Both the position numbers and the translations under genes were made by a program. The notes beneath the pieces were generated by a model that was not told where the DNA came from, did no database searches, and saw nothing but the letters and a program-made list of their open reading frames with translations. A DNA stretch of 64,000 nt from Macrobrachium rosenbergii (taxonomy: Eukaryota > Arthropoda > Malacostraca > Decapoda > Palaemonidae), in the NCBI RefSeq assembly GCF_040412425.1, contig NC_089744.1, positions 30,160,001 through 30,224,000 of the forward strand, in the 5' to 3' direction. Within the stretch, counting starts at the first letter, position 1. Every line of letters begins with the position of its first letter. Of the stretch, positions 33,401-44,391 are shown piece after piece.

Positions 33401-34376
33401 GCGACTTCCTTCGCCTTTATGTCAACATCTTCTAGAGGATGGCGGACATTGTAACCTCCAGGGCAACTGGCAGGAACACAATGGAAGCGGCCCCGGACAC
33501 AACCACCAAGAGAAGCAGCAGGCAAGATCAGGACAGCCGATGCAGGAGCTACGGCAGCGGTTCAGAAGGCAGGAGCTCCTGCATCGGCCAGGAACGTCAC
33601 ATGAAAGTCACCAGCAGCGACAGGAATGATCAGGGTGGCTGCAACAGGAGACCAGGAACAGCCGCCCACAGACTGTTGTCGAGTTAACAGGAGCGTAAAA
33701 CAGGGAACAGCAGGAGCAGATGTATCACAGATATGCCAGAGGCATTGCCACGGCACACATGAAGGCCAGCAACGACAGCAATCGATCCACATCGGCGGGA
33801 ACAGAGTCGGAATGATCCTGACATGGAATTATGTCACCCAGCCAGGTATTGTGGTTGATCCCAAAGCAACACTAATGAATGTCGGGACTCCTTCATGCGA
33901 GATATCCCCTGAGATATCCAGCCAATTACTGCTGTGTCTGCGATGCTCACTGTCAACCTGAAAGAAAAAGCAAAGATGATTAGAGAGGGAAACTCCTCTC
34001 GCTACGAAGGGAATTGCCCTACGCAGCAAGAGGAGGTACCCAAGAAGAGGTTGCCCGACGTGGCCCCCACCACCCTCGCGGTCTTCGCCCAACAAGCAAG
34101 CAAAGAGGGTGAAGGAGAGAGATCTCTACCGAAGGAGAGAAAGGAAGAACCTACATTAAGAGAAAAGGATGGAGGGGAGGCCACCAAGGGTGCCGTGGAG
34201 GCGTATCTTACAGACGACGCCCGCAACCTCCCACCCGCCCCACAACTCCCAAAGTGCAGGCGGCGAAAACAACACTCAGCACATGTAGGAAGGAAGTAGT
34301 CATGTCCTTGTACACGGAGGGCGGAAGCCCAAGAAGGGAAGCAAACTCTTACGTCCCGATCAATGTAAGGGAGCAA
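30478..34376 (-). pseudogene. DIRS-E1 gag-like region with tandem repeats
   Basis: The C-terminal third holds the best open frame (30750-31268), with FLPRRVWPTAVLWAVLVLRR and SWLDPYERTLFGSAFLLQRF. This helical gag part has the L-DP/LDNW arrangement seen in element C (ISWLDNWDFTLSRI). The piece after it (30478-30753) resembles the pre-RT linker and stops at a GGEW/GGWK motif, where other elements continue into RT. The N-terminal half contains a 217-bp tandem repeat (33176-33600) and a roughly 23-bp minisatellite (32211-32260). The N-terminal Cys region is poorly preserved (PTCAECCFRRLHFG near 34.3 kb). Confidence 0.6.
33176..33600 (+). repeat. E1 gag tandem repeat, two 217-bp units
   Basis: Units start at CCACAGGG (33176 and 33393) and share CATCTTCTA-AGGATGG, AACCTCCAGGGCA, GCAGGAGCTACGGCAGCGG and GGCCAGGAACGTCAC. 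On the coding (minus) strand each unit encodes an Ala/Val/Pro-rich segment of the type VAPASAVLIMPAASPAGG. E2 carries three units at the same place. Confidence 0.85.
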
Positions 34377-34671
34377 AGATGTTATGTCACAATCTAATAT
34401 TTCTAATTGTACAGGGGAACGCCTTCAGTATCTAAATAAAGGGCTACTGGAGAGAAGCATTACCACTCGGTTATGCTCCTTTAAATAAGCCCTTGGCCGT
34501 CAACCCAAGACACAGTGCAGGGGAACGATGGCTATGTAAGGTTATCACAAATCGTGGGTTTGTAATAATAAATATCAAACACGTAATATACACATAAAAA
34601 TACATTAAGATCCCACCAGGATAATAAGAGCTTAACGAAAGTCAGGTAAGGAGATCCGAAACCGTGTCTGC

Positions 34672-34852
34672 AACGCATGACGGCCAAAAGCGAACTGGAA
34701 TGTTTACATCTGGGCAGGCGGGTATTCCAGCATACCTGGCAGCAGTTACTGCACAACCACCTTGCTCAAGAGTTTAGCAGCCGTTTCCAGCCTACGCTGA
34801 AAGTAATTCCTAATGTAAAGGACCAAGGGTTTGTGTATCACGTTGGAACAAG
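34672..34852 (-). repeat. DIRS-E1 5' inverted terminal repeat
   Basis: Partner of 28108-28305, with GGAATGTTTACATCTGGGC, CAACCACCTTGCTCAAGAG, GCCTACGCTGAAAGTAATTC and terminal GTTTGTGTATCACGTTGGAA. It has a single terminal block, unlike E2 and F. Confidence 0.88.
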
Positions 34853-36668
34853 TAGCCATCTCAGTGAGAGGAAAATTAAACCTCACAAATACAAGGCTCC
34901 AGAAACTATGTATAAATGAAAAACTGAAGGCTATTGAACACCATAAGTGGCCTACACTGTACTTTATAACCTAACTACAGGATTGGATCAAGAGACATTT
35001 GTTTGATCAATGGCCCTACCCTACTGCTTCTCTTAATCCTTTCTTTTCCCAGTGTAAATGGTTTTCCATCTCTTTGTCACAAACTAAGCAGTCAGTGGTG
35101 TGTGGAGCACAGAGTTAGTTCTTCCACTCTCAGCAACTCCTCCCACATCTCTGTGGCAATCAGTCCTCAGACTGAATACAGTAGATTACTGCCTTCTTTC
35201 CCTTGACTACTTGGTAGCTATATTACAATTTCCATTTTGCCCATTTATGAACTTTCATCCTTTATGTGGCTGCTCAGCCATTTCCCACATGGTTAAAGCC
35301 ACTCTTCTCCCATCACTTTATCCTTTTCTTGAGACCACGGAAAGGTAGAGGCACTGGGATGCCCTTTCCACTGGACCATGCACTGACTTCTTTAAACCAT
35401 CTGATAGTTCACTGATCAGCTAATACCATGCAATTCCCGCCAACAAGGCATAATCAAAATTTCTGTATGGTGTATGAACAGAGTTGAAAGAAAAGGGAGT
35501 TCAGTGAAAAACACTGCAGATAATCAGGTCAAGAAATGAATGATTCTTGTGAGGTTTAGAGGTTTTTTTTTTAGAACTATCATTCGCAGATTGTTCCCTT
35601 GTTGTGGGTGTTGTCTCCTTACCGGTGGTATTTGTTTTTGTGTGTGTGAAGTTGATGTTTGTCGCCTTCGTATTGACTGCAGCAGTCGGGCTTGGTATGG
35701 CAGCGAGTCAGGTCTCAGCAGCATAGCAGCAAGGAGTCCTTATTTTTGCAGCAGGTATCATTTTACCTGTTGGCTGTGGTAGCAGAGGATGGTTGATGAC
35801 TAAATCGTAGTCATCTGTGGAATTGGTTCCTGTTTGACAGCAGATTGGCTGTCTCGACATTTCTGCCGTGACCATCTGTGTGTTGGATGTGTTCCTGTTT
35901 GCAGTCACTGGCTCCTTCGATGATTTCACGGAGTTCGTCTGAGTATCTTCATCCTCTTCAACAGCTGGGTCTGTCTCGAAGTCTCTATGGAGATAGCCTG
36001 TTTTTTTATATTGTGCTATCCTGAGTTAGTGTGTTTTTTAATACTGTTTGAGTATGTTTATGCTGCTTGATTGTTGTTAATTATGTTTTAAGCTGTGCTT
36101 TCCTATTTATGCTCCCTGTTGTTTATTTGTAATGTAACTGCTTGGTTATGTGATGTAGCTGAAGTGTTTGTTGATTTGTATTTTATTGTTGACTGAGTTA
36201 ATGCGATGATTACCATGTTTGTTCATTGTTATTGATGTTACTGGTTTCTGGTAAAGTAATTCAGTTTTAGCTACATTTGTTTTTGATTCTGACTCTGTTA
36301 ATTAATTATGTGATTTCTTATATGCCAAACCTCGGCTCATTTGTACATAATGTGCATAACTTTATTATAATAAATTAGTTGTAAGGTGCTTCACTGGTTT
36401 TATTTCGCTCATTCCTCCATGGTTTGTCACGACTGCTGCCAGTCAGTCCAGTTCCATTCTATTTGTTTTTTGTTTTTATTTTAGAACCTGAAGAAACAAC
36501 TGTGGTTCATCACATTATAGCATGTGGGATGGTACGCTCTCCTATAATGAGGGGCTACCTATCCTTAAACTATGTACAGTACTGAATATAGTATTCACTA
36601 TTCCTATACTGTATTTGTAAGAATAAACAGTGAAAAAGACACAAAAGGAAACCTAATCATACTCTTAC
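34853..36668. other. Intron 3 stretch; possible retroelement fragment, no clear gene
   Basis: It contains a possible polyadenylation motif cluster near 36360-36375 (TTATTATAATAAATTAG) followed by a C-poor tract, resembling the end of a transcribed retroelement or LTR fragment. No pair of repeats confirms this. An open frame on either strand at 35540-35930 has no recognisable domain. Confidence 0.3.
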
Positions 36669-36821
36669 CCTCCAAGACTTGCAATCTTAAAATTCTCTCT
36701 GAAAGTTTTGTTGAGTTGTATGGCTGCATTTCCAAGTTCATCCTTCACCTCTTGCCATATGCACATATCCATCAACACTTGCACACTTTGTCGATGCAGC
36801 AAAACAATATCTCCAACATCT
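36669..36821 (-). CDS. GTF2H4: GTF2H4 exon 3
   Basis: This 153-base exon has a TTATACAG acceptor and a GTAAGA donor (36668-36663). Its second half, AAIQLNKTFRENFKIASLGG, matches the family segment of the form L-N-xx-F-R-xN-hydrophobic-AL-GGG. Its first half (DVGDIVLLHRQSVQVL, then IWQEV) is less conserved but keeps the Leu-x-x-hydrophobic-x-IW pattern. The Gly-Gly codons run over the junction into exon 4, giving the invariant GGGK-W. Similarity in the first 20 residues is weak, so the exact acceptor rests mainly on phase and on the AG. Confidence 0.9.
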
Positions 36822-37045
36822 CTGTATAACAGATAAGTACCATAATAAAAACTTATACACACCTAATATATTCCAAATAACTACTATTTTCACTAATGCT
36901 ATCAAGTTTGTCTGGTCAGAGCCATAGATAATGCTTAATTAGTCATAAGAAAAGTAGCAGCAGTTAAAATGGGGTATGACTCACCTACAGCATCACTGAT
37001 TGGTAATGTTAACCAAGACATGAAGTTGTTTTTTTACTATTGCCA

Positions 37046-37245
37046 AAATTGCATTTTTAAAAAGTAAAATGCATTTTTCCTAACATACAAACCTGAGATC
37101 CTTTACATATGGGGAATACTGGCCGCTAAATACTTACAAGGCATGTGTTGGTATTACTACCAGCTGGACATGTGGTTGGTAACAGTGGGAAACCCACGGT
37201 ACCAACCGCCCAGCTTCACGCATTCACTTTACTTTCTGGTCTAGG
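37046..37245 (+). repeat. DIRS-C 3' inverted terminal repeat
   Basis: It pairs with 43797-43981, with landmarks GGAATACTGGCCGCTAAA, GTGTTGGTATTACTACCAGC and CGCATTCACTTTACTTTC. The end-specific tip reads AAATTGCATTTTTAAAAAGT. Confidence 0.88.
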
Positions 37246-37282
37246 GCAGATTGTGGGGAGGCTGAGGTGGGTAACCTGAGTA

Positions 37283-37375
37283 AAGGACCTCGGGTTTGTA
37301 TGTTAGGAAAAATGCATTTTACTTTTAAAAATGTGATTTGTTCCTACACAGATACAAACCCTTGGTCCTTTACAT
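37283..37375 (+). repeat. DIRS-C internal complementary region
   Basis: GTAAAGGACCTCGGGTTTGT to ACTTTTAAAAATG is the complement of the left tip. TTTGTTCCTACACAGATAC to GGTCCTTTACATATAGG is the complement of the right tip. The junction ATTTGTTCC lies near 37336-37343. Confidence 0.88.
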
Positions 37376-37923
37376 ATAGGAACTCAAGATTCGGTGGGAG
37401 GAATCTGAGTGGAGGTCTCTGAATGACTGAAGTTCAACCGCACCTTGTGTTCTCCTGGGGTAAGAGCCAGGAGGACATGGCCACTGGACCGTGATCACTG
37501 TTGTGAGAACTGTGGTTACGGACCAGTCTACTAGACCATCCTTGCTGTGACACAGTTACGGTAGGTAAACAAGCACACAGCGAGGTGAAAGCCAGAGAGA
37601 ACCCTTCCCAGCCACATAAGGGGTGATTGGGAAACGTCGGGGACTAAGGACCAACATAAAGAATGGGTTTGGTAATAAGCCTGCAACCCCTTCCCTGCCT
37701 TGCAGGGGAAAGAGGGGACATTAAATCTAATGTGTACCTGGAAGGCAACAAAGATTAGGATACTCAAGTAATGAAACTCACCTGCGTCAGGTGTCTGGTT
37801 CAGCTTGTACAGCCTAAACTCTCTGCTGAGGGTAAAAGTTGGATGATAGGAGGGAACAGAGAGCCAGTCACTCACCTTTCACGCCCAATCATGCACGTAC
37901 AACAGACGAGATGCAACTCTGTC

Positions 37924-38555
37924 CTATACAGGAGCTGGGTAAGTTACACAGCTTATTGAGCAGCCACCACTGGCCCCAAGGAGAAGGTATCCAAGGACTG
38001 ATGGGCAATGTCCCTTAGGTAAAAAGAGGTGAATGTGGTCTGGTGTGACCACACCCCCGCCTTCATTACCTGCTGAACCAACAGGTTCTTCTTGAATGCT
38101 AAAGATGGCAAAATGGTGTAGGGTGCTGGTGTTGTTCTCTCCAGCTGTTGCATACGCTTTCTTGATAACCTCACGAAGCCAGAAGGAGATTGTGGTCTTG
38201 GACACCTCCTTCTTAGGTTCCGGTGCTAACGAAGAGTCGCTGACACTCAGGCCTGAGGTGCCGTGTTCTCTTCAGATAGTGCCCTAATGCCCATACAGGA
38301 GTCAGGCTCCACAAAACGAGAGAGATGTCCCACTCAGGGGGCCTGAGTTCCCTGGGTGGGCAAGACTGTTTGAAGCTCTTCATCAGCAAAGATATCTCCA
38401 GGGAGGACGAAATATCAATGCCTTTCAACTTCAGGACCAAGGTTAAGGCCACCCTGTATCCTTTTACCACTGAAACTGATAAGAGCTTCTCCCGACGAAG
38501 ATAGACGAGGAAATCCGCTACCTGCTGAAGAGTGGCTCCGACCGGAAAGTAACCT
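37924..38555 (-). pseudogene. DIRS-C tyrosine recombinase catalytic part, frameshifted
   Basis: VKGYRVALTLVLKLKGIDIS and LLMKSFKQSCPPRE are in one frame (38213-38470). ILPSLAFKKNLLVQQVMKAG and TTFTSFYLRDIAHQSL (37953-38174) are in another. The Tyr in SFYLRDI is the expected nucleophile. The expected H-x-x-R just before the SLAF block reads PYTILP, so the second catalytic Arg appears lost. Inactive. Confidence 0.7.
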
Positions 38556-39499
38556 CATCTACAACACCAACCACAGAAGACGGCCCACTTACCCTGGTAA
38601 ACCGCTGCTGAGGACTTCCTGAGGCATCCTGCCATCTCTATTGCTGCCTGGCGAGAAAAGCCTCTCGCTTGCAAGAGATGGTGGATAACCTCCAGGCGAG
38701 AAGAGACAGGGAGGCCACGGCCTGGTGGTACCGTTCTATGTGGGGCTGACGAAGCAAGTTGTGCGTGCCAGAGGGGAGGCTCTCTCGGAACATCGGAGAG
38801 CAGAGCCAGCAGGTCTGAATAACAAGCGGCCTCTGGACGCTTGGGGGCCACCAGGATCATTCGAAGGTTCGTCGACACCAGAACTCGATTGAGAACTGGG
38901 CGAAGGAGACAGAACGGGGGAAAGGCATACACTTCGAGGTTGTCCCACGAATGTTGGAAGGCATCGTCTGCAGCTGCCCACGGGTCCGGTACGACAGAGA
39001 AGAAGGTTGGAAGCTTCCTGTTGTACCGGGTGGCAAACAGGTCCACTACTGGACACCCCCACAGGTCGAAGAGCCTGTCCGCCACGCTCTGATGGAGGGA
39101 CCACTTGGATCCCACTACCTGATCCCGACGGCTGAGCATGTCCGTCAGGACATTCCTCTTGCCTGGAATGTACCTGGCTGACAGCTCCACAGAGTGGGCG
39201 ACTGCCCATTGGTGCACCTGCAGCGTCAACTCGTGGAGAGCTTGGGAGACAAGACCCCCTTGCTTGTTGACGTACGCCACTACGGTCGTGTTGTCGCTCA
39301 TCAATGCCACTGAGTGTCCCATCAAACGGTCCCGGAAGCACCAAAGACTTAAGAACGGTGCCTTCATCTCCAGGACATTGATGTGAAGGTGCTTGTCGTG
39401 TTGGTCCCACACACCTGAAGCACCGAAGACTTAAGAATGGTGCCTTCATCTCCAGGACGTTGATGTGAAGGTGCTTGTCGTGTTGGTCCCACACACCTC
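38555..39499 (-). CDS. DIRS-C RNase H and recombinase N-terminal part
   Basis: The frame includes RNase H blocks LHINVLEMKAPFLSLWCF, LMSDNTTVVAYVNKQGG and RYIPGKRNVLTDMLSR, and the DIRS linker PVVDLFATRYNRKLPTFFS. It continues with AFPPFCLLRPVLNRVLVS and the recombinase core-binding part (LLQARGFSRQAAIEMAG, KSSAAVYQGKW). At its 5' end an 82-bp segment (39336-39417) is repeated in tandem (39418-39499), duplicating the HINVLEMKA block and shifting the frame. Confidence 0.82.
39336..39499 (+). repeat. 82-bp tandem duplication in DIRS-C RNase H
   Basis: GAAGCACC-AAGACTTAAGAA starts both units (39336 and 39418). Each ends with GTTGGTCCCACACACCT. The units differ at only a few bases, so the event is recent relative to the insertion. 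Confidence 0.9.
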
Positions 39500-40579
39500 G
39501 ATGCGTCTGAAAAGAGAAGCATGTCCGGAGGGCGAGAAGACAGAGGTGTCCCTATGCAGGGGTTCCTGTTGTCCAACCACCAAGCGAGATTGTCCCTCAC
39601 CTCCTGAGAGATGGGGACGAGAACTGACTGGGGCTCCCGAGACTGATCCCAGAAGTCCCTCAGTCTCCACTGGAGAGACCGTAGGTGGAGCCGACCATGT
39701 GGAACGAGTTTCTCCAAGGATGACAGGTGGCTGATCACGACTTGCCACTGTTGAGCTGGCTGGTCCTGTTGCATCAGGAACTGCCTCGCCACCTTCTTGA
39801 ACGTGCTGATCTGAGCCTGAGAAGGAAAGACTGCTTGCTGCTGTGTCGATCAGCAAGCCCACATACTGAGTCCTCTGTTTGGGGGTGAGATCCGACTTCT
39901 GGAAGTTGATCGCGATGCCTAGTTCGTGACACAACTCGAGGAAACAATCTCTGTCCTGTAGCAACTGCAAGCAGGAGCTTGCCAGGATCAACAAATCGTC
40001 AAGATACCTCAGTAGACGTATCCCGCACGAATGGGCCCAAACTGAAATGAGGGTGAACACTCTCGTGAACACCTGCGGAGCGGTCGACAGTCCGAAAAAG
40101 AGAACCTTGAATTGATAGACCACTCCGTTGAGGACAAAGTGAAGGTACCGATGAGACGATGGATGAACTGGCACTTGGATGTATGTATCCATCATATCGA
40201 CCGTCAGCATGAAGTCGCCCTCCCTGATGGCCGACAGCACCATCCATACCGTTTCCATCTTGAACCATGTCTGGCAAACGAAACGATTCAGGATAGAGAG
40301 GTCGATCACTGGCCTCCAGCCGCCGGAAGCTTCTCCACGAGAAAGATCCTGCTGTAGAAGCCCGGTGACCAATCCTCGACAACTTCGATGTCTCCCTTGC
40401 TCAACACAGTTTTGACCTACTGAAGAAGGGCCTGTTTCTTCAGGGGGTTTTGGAGATAAGATGGGAACTGGACCAGAGTGTTGGTGAGGGGAGGCGGCAA
40501 CTTGAAGGGTAGAGAATATCTCTCCCGGAGCACATCCACTAGCTAGGTCTCTGCTCTGTATCACTGCCACGTTGCCCAA
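39446..40579 (-). CDS. DIRS-C reverse transcriptase
   Basis: A 377-codon frame. RT blocks are SGGWRPVIDLSILNRFV, LTVDMMDTYIQVPVHPSSHR (motif A), GLSTAPQVFTRVFTLI and LRYLDDLLILASS (catalytic YLDD followed by LL rather than the WL of B and D), then LTPKQRTQYVGLLID. The last third after about residue 270 is out of phase with the true protein; the continuation WRLRDFWDQSREPQSVLVPI and DNLAWWLDNRNP is in the frame at 39364-39792. A first part of the frame (residues 1-90) is likewise a shadow of the pre-RT linker. Confidence 0.8.
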   Translation of the reverse strand: MGNVAVIQSRDLASGCAPGEIFSTLQVAASPHQHSGPVPILSPKPPEETGPSSVGQNCVEQGRHRSCRGLVTGLLQQDLSRGEASGGWRPVIDLSILNRFVCQTWFKMETVWMVLSAIREGDFMLTVDMMDTYIQVPVHPSSHRYLHFVLNGVVYQFKVLFFGLSTAPQVFTRVFTLISVWAHSCGIRLLRYLDDLLILASSCLQLLQDRDCFLELCHELGIAINFQKSDLTPKQRTQYVGLLIDTAASSLSFSGSDQHVQEGGEAVPDATGPASSTVASRDQPPVILGETRSTWSAPPTVSPVETEGLLGSVSGAPVSSRPHLSGGEGQSRLVVGQQEPLHRDTSVFSPSGHASLFRRIEVCGTNTTSTFTSTSWR

Positions 40580-40664
40580 TGGCTTGATAGGAAAACCCCC
40601 ATTGACGGCAGCATCTGAGGGGGCTCGCCGTCCCTAGTGAGCCCCTTCCCTCTTCTCCTTTGCC

Positions 40665-43600
40665 TTACCTTTCCTCTTGGGGACTTTGCAGTTCCTTCCA
40701 CGGAGGCAAAGAAGCAAAGGACTGGACTTTACCCCGAGCGCCCATCGAAGCACCAGATTTCTTCAGGGCTGGGGTGCTAGCCTGGTTCACCGACTGGGCC
40801 GCAGGACAAGAGGGCTTCGCAAAACCTTTTGTCGCTGCCTGATGGACAAGACAGTCGCGTTCGTCGGTCTTTCTCTTGTCCACTGCAGCATCCACCTCTC
40901 CCCTGGGGAAGAGGGAGGTGGAGTCCAGAATGGGTCCACTGTGCAGAGAAACTGCAGCTTCAGTGCCCACTGATCTGAAGATCCGGGATAACACCGCATC
41001 CCTTCTCTTCAGTACCAGGTTTGCCTAGAGGTTTGCTGTCTGGTGGGTTATAAAGGAGATAGCCTTCCCCCCAGACTGGCAAAGACTCCTGAAGGTCGGG
41101 TCTTCGCTCTGAGCACCAGATGAAGATGTAATTCTCGACAACGTGAAGTCCCAGTTGTCAAGCCAAGAGATCGCTTGGAGGGCAGACAGAGCCGTACCGT
41201 CCAAAACGTTCAGCTCAGCTTGCGAAAGAAGCGCCTGCTCTCCTGTCAGCTGAGCCGAAGTGGCACCAGGCGCCAAACGAGTCAGTCCTGGCTCCACGAT
41301 CTTCTGCTGCAGTGCACCTTCCGATGGAATGTAGTACTTCTTCTGCCTCGGGAGAGGGGGAGGTAACAGCTTGGGGGAACGAGTCGAGCGAAGTGAAGAC
41401 GATGGTTCGGAGACCAAGTCGTTCACCTGCTTGAGGGCACTGTCCGCCAAGGGAGACCACGGTAGACCAAGAGAGGGTTTGGGCTCCCTCTTGGAAGCGT
41501 AGAACTCCTCCAACCTGGACGATTGTTCTTCCAAAGAAGCTGGAAGCGGTTCCTCCAGACCACTGTGCTGACGGATCAGCGCAATGACCTCTACAAAAGC
41601 CCTCTGCATTTCCGGAGTGTCCAGATCTCTCAGAAGAGGACCCTCCGAGAGACGGTCATCCGGAAAGGCCCCACCCGCAGGAGAGCCCGAGACAGACCCC
41701 GACTCTCTGCCTCACACAACAGAAGCATATGACCTCTTGCTCACTTGGAGCAAGGGAGGGCCAGACGCGCCTGAAGTTAATCGCCCAAGGGCCTCAGCCC
41801 CAGCAATCCTACCGACCCCCTGTTTCCTCCCAGAAAATCCCAAGGAAGTTGAGGGGGTGGGAGAGACAGAGCAAACACTACCATCGCGTCCGCAGGTATA
41901 CCCAGTGGAGGCGATGGACCCCTCACAATCTCCAACCCGCAGTGGAGGATCATGAGAGGACCTAGTTGGACTTACTCGCCTGGGCGAGCGACTGTCACGA
42001 CGATCAAGGGACGGTCTCCTCACAGCCGATCCACGCTCTGACGCTGGATGGGCCTCTGCAATGGGGCATGCAGAGGAGATCAACGCAGGAGTGCGGATTG
42101 CTGATTGGAGGCTGCTGTCCCTGTCGTCTGGGCGTGTTCTGACCTTCTTTGGCATCGAAACAGATGAAGAAAGCTGCGGGGACCTCTTTATGGTTCCTCC
42201 TGACATCTTCGGGGACGAGATGTCCTTGGGCACCCTCCCCGCCGAACCTTTGTTTGATTTGGGCAAGGGCGATGGTTTGGGTGGAGGAGAAGCCCGAAGG
42301 CTCTTCCCCTTCCCCCGTTCTGTGCTCGAACTTGCAACGGGAGTCAAGACCGCAAGGCCTCCTGTAGGAGACCGTGCCTTCGGTGACACATGCTTGGGAG
42401 ACGCCGAAACGGAACCAGTCCGGGAGGACAAAGCCCCCGAACTGTCTGAGGAGGGTACCGAGGTGCCCTTCCCAGCGAGAGAACCAGCAGTCTTTCCTCA
42501 AGGGGAGGACTGCACCCCCTTAGAAGAACGAGTCTTCTTAAAGGGGGGAGGGACCGTCCTCCCCTTCCTAGCCCAATTGGACTTAGAAGAGGGAGGGGAA
42601 GAGGTAGACAAAGACGCAGACGAGGATGACGACGACAATGACGAAGAGGAAGACGAAGATGGGGATGGTTGATGAGCTTGCTTCATCTTCTTCTTCTTCT
42701 TCTTTTTATCAAGCAGAGACAGCAGCAGGAGCAACTAGCCGAGGTGACTCGTGCTGAGAGTGTCCGCTGACAGGAACAATAGGCGACGAAGGAACATTGG
42801 GTGTTCCGGAGAGGGTGCGGGTAACAGTGGAAGCGAGGCAGGAGGCGTGAGAGTGTAGCCGGGAGGTGGTGGAACAACTGAACAGACCGGACCGGCCAGC
42901 ATCGACACTGAAATGGCAGGGGTAGGAACCGCACCATATGCATGATGAGTTCCCACCGAAGTTACCATGCTCCTCGGCAGCACAGCAGTAACGGTGGTGG
43001 TCGTGAGAGCATCCACCGTGTGAGTAGGTGGGGGGAGAGAGTAGTACTCCTGCCCACCCAGCAGAGCTGATATGCTCAAGGAGCGAAGGCAGATCAGGGT
43101 TGCCAACCATCCCGAGCGACTCTCACACCTGACTCAAACCCAGCACAGAAACCAAACCTGAGGAAGACAAAGGCGGGCAGGGGCTCCCCACTAACCCAGG
43201 GATCAGGAACTCTGGGCGAGGGGGGAGAACTGAGAGGAGTGTAGGCTAGGTCGACCGATCTTGCCTCCTCTGTGACCACGGATATAGACACAGGGGACAG
43301 GGAGATAGATTCCGTCAGGGGCAGTAAGGGAAGGCCATCGGGACTCAGATAAGATTGAGAAGGATTAACAACTATCGGAGTCGAAGACAGCCCCTCCGAC
43401 GCCTTAGATTCCTTCCGTTTGTATCTGGGCCTCCGGAGAGTACCTATCCCACTGCTCGGGGGACCAAAGCCGACACTCATCACAAGGGTCATCAACAGTA
43501 CAATCAGGGGGGTCCTTGCTCCCTTTGAGACATTTTAAGCAAAGGGAGTGGGGGTCAGAATCCGCACTACAACACAAGGCGCCGCATTTCTTGTCCTTGC

Positions 43601-43700
43601 CAGGGCAAATCCGGCACACAGGCTTATCCAAGTCATGGGTTTGTAAAAGATCATCCATATTACAAACATGCACAGATATACAGGGGAACAAGCCAAAATG
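40665..43700 (-). pseudogene. DIRS-C gag-like region
   Basis: The N-terminus (43404-43691) is MDDLLQTHDLDKPVCRICPG and then a Cys cluster with C-x2-C (CLKC), CTVDDPCDEC and WSPEQW, a probable zinc-binding module. A Ser-rich stretch (42616-42720) follows, next to a Lys run, and then a Pro/Ser/Lys-rich middle. The helical C-terminal part (41025-41609) includes MQRAFVEVIALIRQHSGLEE and LSALQAISWLDNWDFTLSRI. Long open frames remain but in several phases. This is the gag of the DIRS element by position and by resemblance to B and D. Confidence 0.75.
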
Positions 43701-43796
43701 AAAACAGGAACAAACACACTGTGAAAGGGTTGAAGCTTTAGCATCCAGGAAAGTCCAAGCAGAGAGTCAGGAAAACATGTCCGCTTCAGACGAGGC

Positions 43797-43981
43797 CGGA
43801 AAGTAAAGTGAATGCGTGAAGCTGGGTGGTTGGTACCATGGGCTTCCCACTGTTACCAACCACATGCCTAGCTGGTAGCAATACCAACACATACCTTGTA
43901 AGTCTTTAGCGGCCAGTTCAGCTCCGGCGAAAGTATTCCCCATATGTAAAGGACCAAGGGTTTTTATTTGTGTGGGAACAC
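43797..43981 (-). repeat. DIRS-C 5' inverted terminal repeat
   Basis: Partner of 37046-37245, with GAAAGTAAAGTGAATGCGTG, GGTTGGTACCATGGGCTTCC and ATATGTAAAGGACCAAGGG, and a tip ending GGAACA. Confidence 0.88.
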
Positions 43982-44160
43982 CACCTAGTTAGCCAGAAGA
44001 CAATAAAGATAACAGAAACACAGAAGCATCATACCACAAAGTACTGCAACTAGAATAATCCTGACTTTTAATGATGTTGCTACTGATAAAAAGTGCCACG
44101 AGCAACTCTGCATGGAAATGTTATAAAGCACTAATGACATTTGTATGTACTTTTATTTAA

Positions 44161-44357
44161 TATGACATTTTATAATAAAATAGTTTTATATATATACTTA
44201 CAAAGTAATTACATTGCTATTAGTTCCTACTTTTCGTGGCAATTTAAGTTTTAAAAATTTCAAGGTAGTGCTCATGTTGTTTTGGTGTAGGTAACAGATC
44301 CCGCCCACTTTCAGGGATGAATAGGTACAACCAGCTCAGGTATTCAATTTGTTCATG
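44161..44357 (+). repeat. DIRS-D 3' inverted terminal repeat
   Basis: It pairs with 50296-50466, with landmarks GTAATTACATTGCTATTAG, TTGTTTTGGTGTAGGTAACA and CTCAGGTATTCAATT. An ATACTTAC (44194-44201) gives an outward-facing splice-donor-like GTAAGTAT on the minus strand. Confidence 0.87.
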
Positions 44358-44391
44358 TATAATGTCCATTAGAGGGGAGGTGGGAGAGTTC

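Larger units (their letters stand above)
28108..34852 (-). mobile_element. DIRS element E1, reverse-transcriptase-deleted (6.74 kb)
   Basis: Inverted terminal repeats 28108-28305 and 34672-34852 share CCTAATGTAAAGGACC and GCTCAAGAGTTTA-GGC and GGAATGTTTACATC in inverted orientation. An ICR (28343-28455) joins the complements of both termini. Gag is long (30478-34376), then RNase H remnants start directly near 30440, and no YLDD-bearing RT palm was seen. Recombinase remnants are broken by many stops. It is a close relative of E2 (50877-56643). It lies in GTF2H4 intron 3 in gene orientation. Confidence 0.85.
37046..43981 (-). mobile_element. DIRS retrotransposon C (6.9 kb)
   Basis: Inverted terminal repeats 37046-37245 and 43797-43981 share GGTTGGTAACAGTGGGAA, GTGTTGGTATT and TACATATGGGGAATACT in inverted orientation. 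The ICR is at 37283-37375. Gag, RT, RNase H and tyrosine recombinase follow in DIRS order on the minus strand. An 82-bp tandem duplication in RNase H and several frameshifts inactivate this copy. Its ITR tips resemble those of the E family (CCTAAC-TACAAACCTGAG), so C and E share ancestry. It lies in GTF2H4 intron 2, 225 bases from exon 3. Confidence 0.9.

Noticed and set aside
33221..33687. Plus-strand open frames with repeated QELRQRFGRQE-type sequence
   Set aside because: They are the antisense shadow of the gag tandem repeat, which is coded on the minus strand with the rest of E1.
36340..36440. Possible LTR end with polyadenylation signal
   Set aside because: No matching second LTR, primer-binding site or target duplication could be found in the window.
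42061..42672. 203-codon plus-strand frame ending in an Asp/Glu run
   Set aside because: Antisense of the Ser-rich part of element C gag; the coding strand is fixed by the RT and recombinase downstream.
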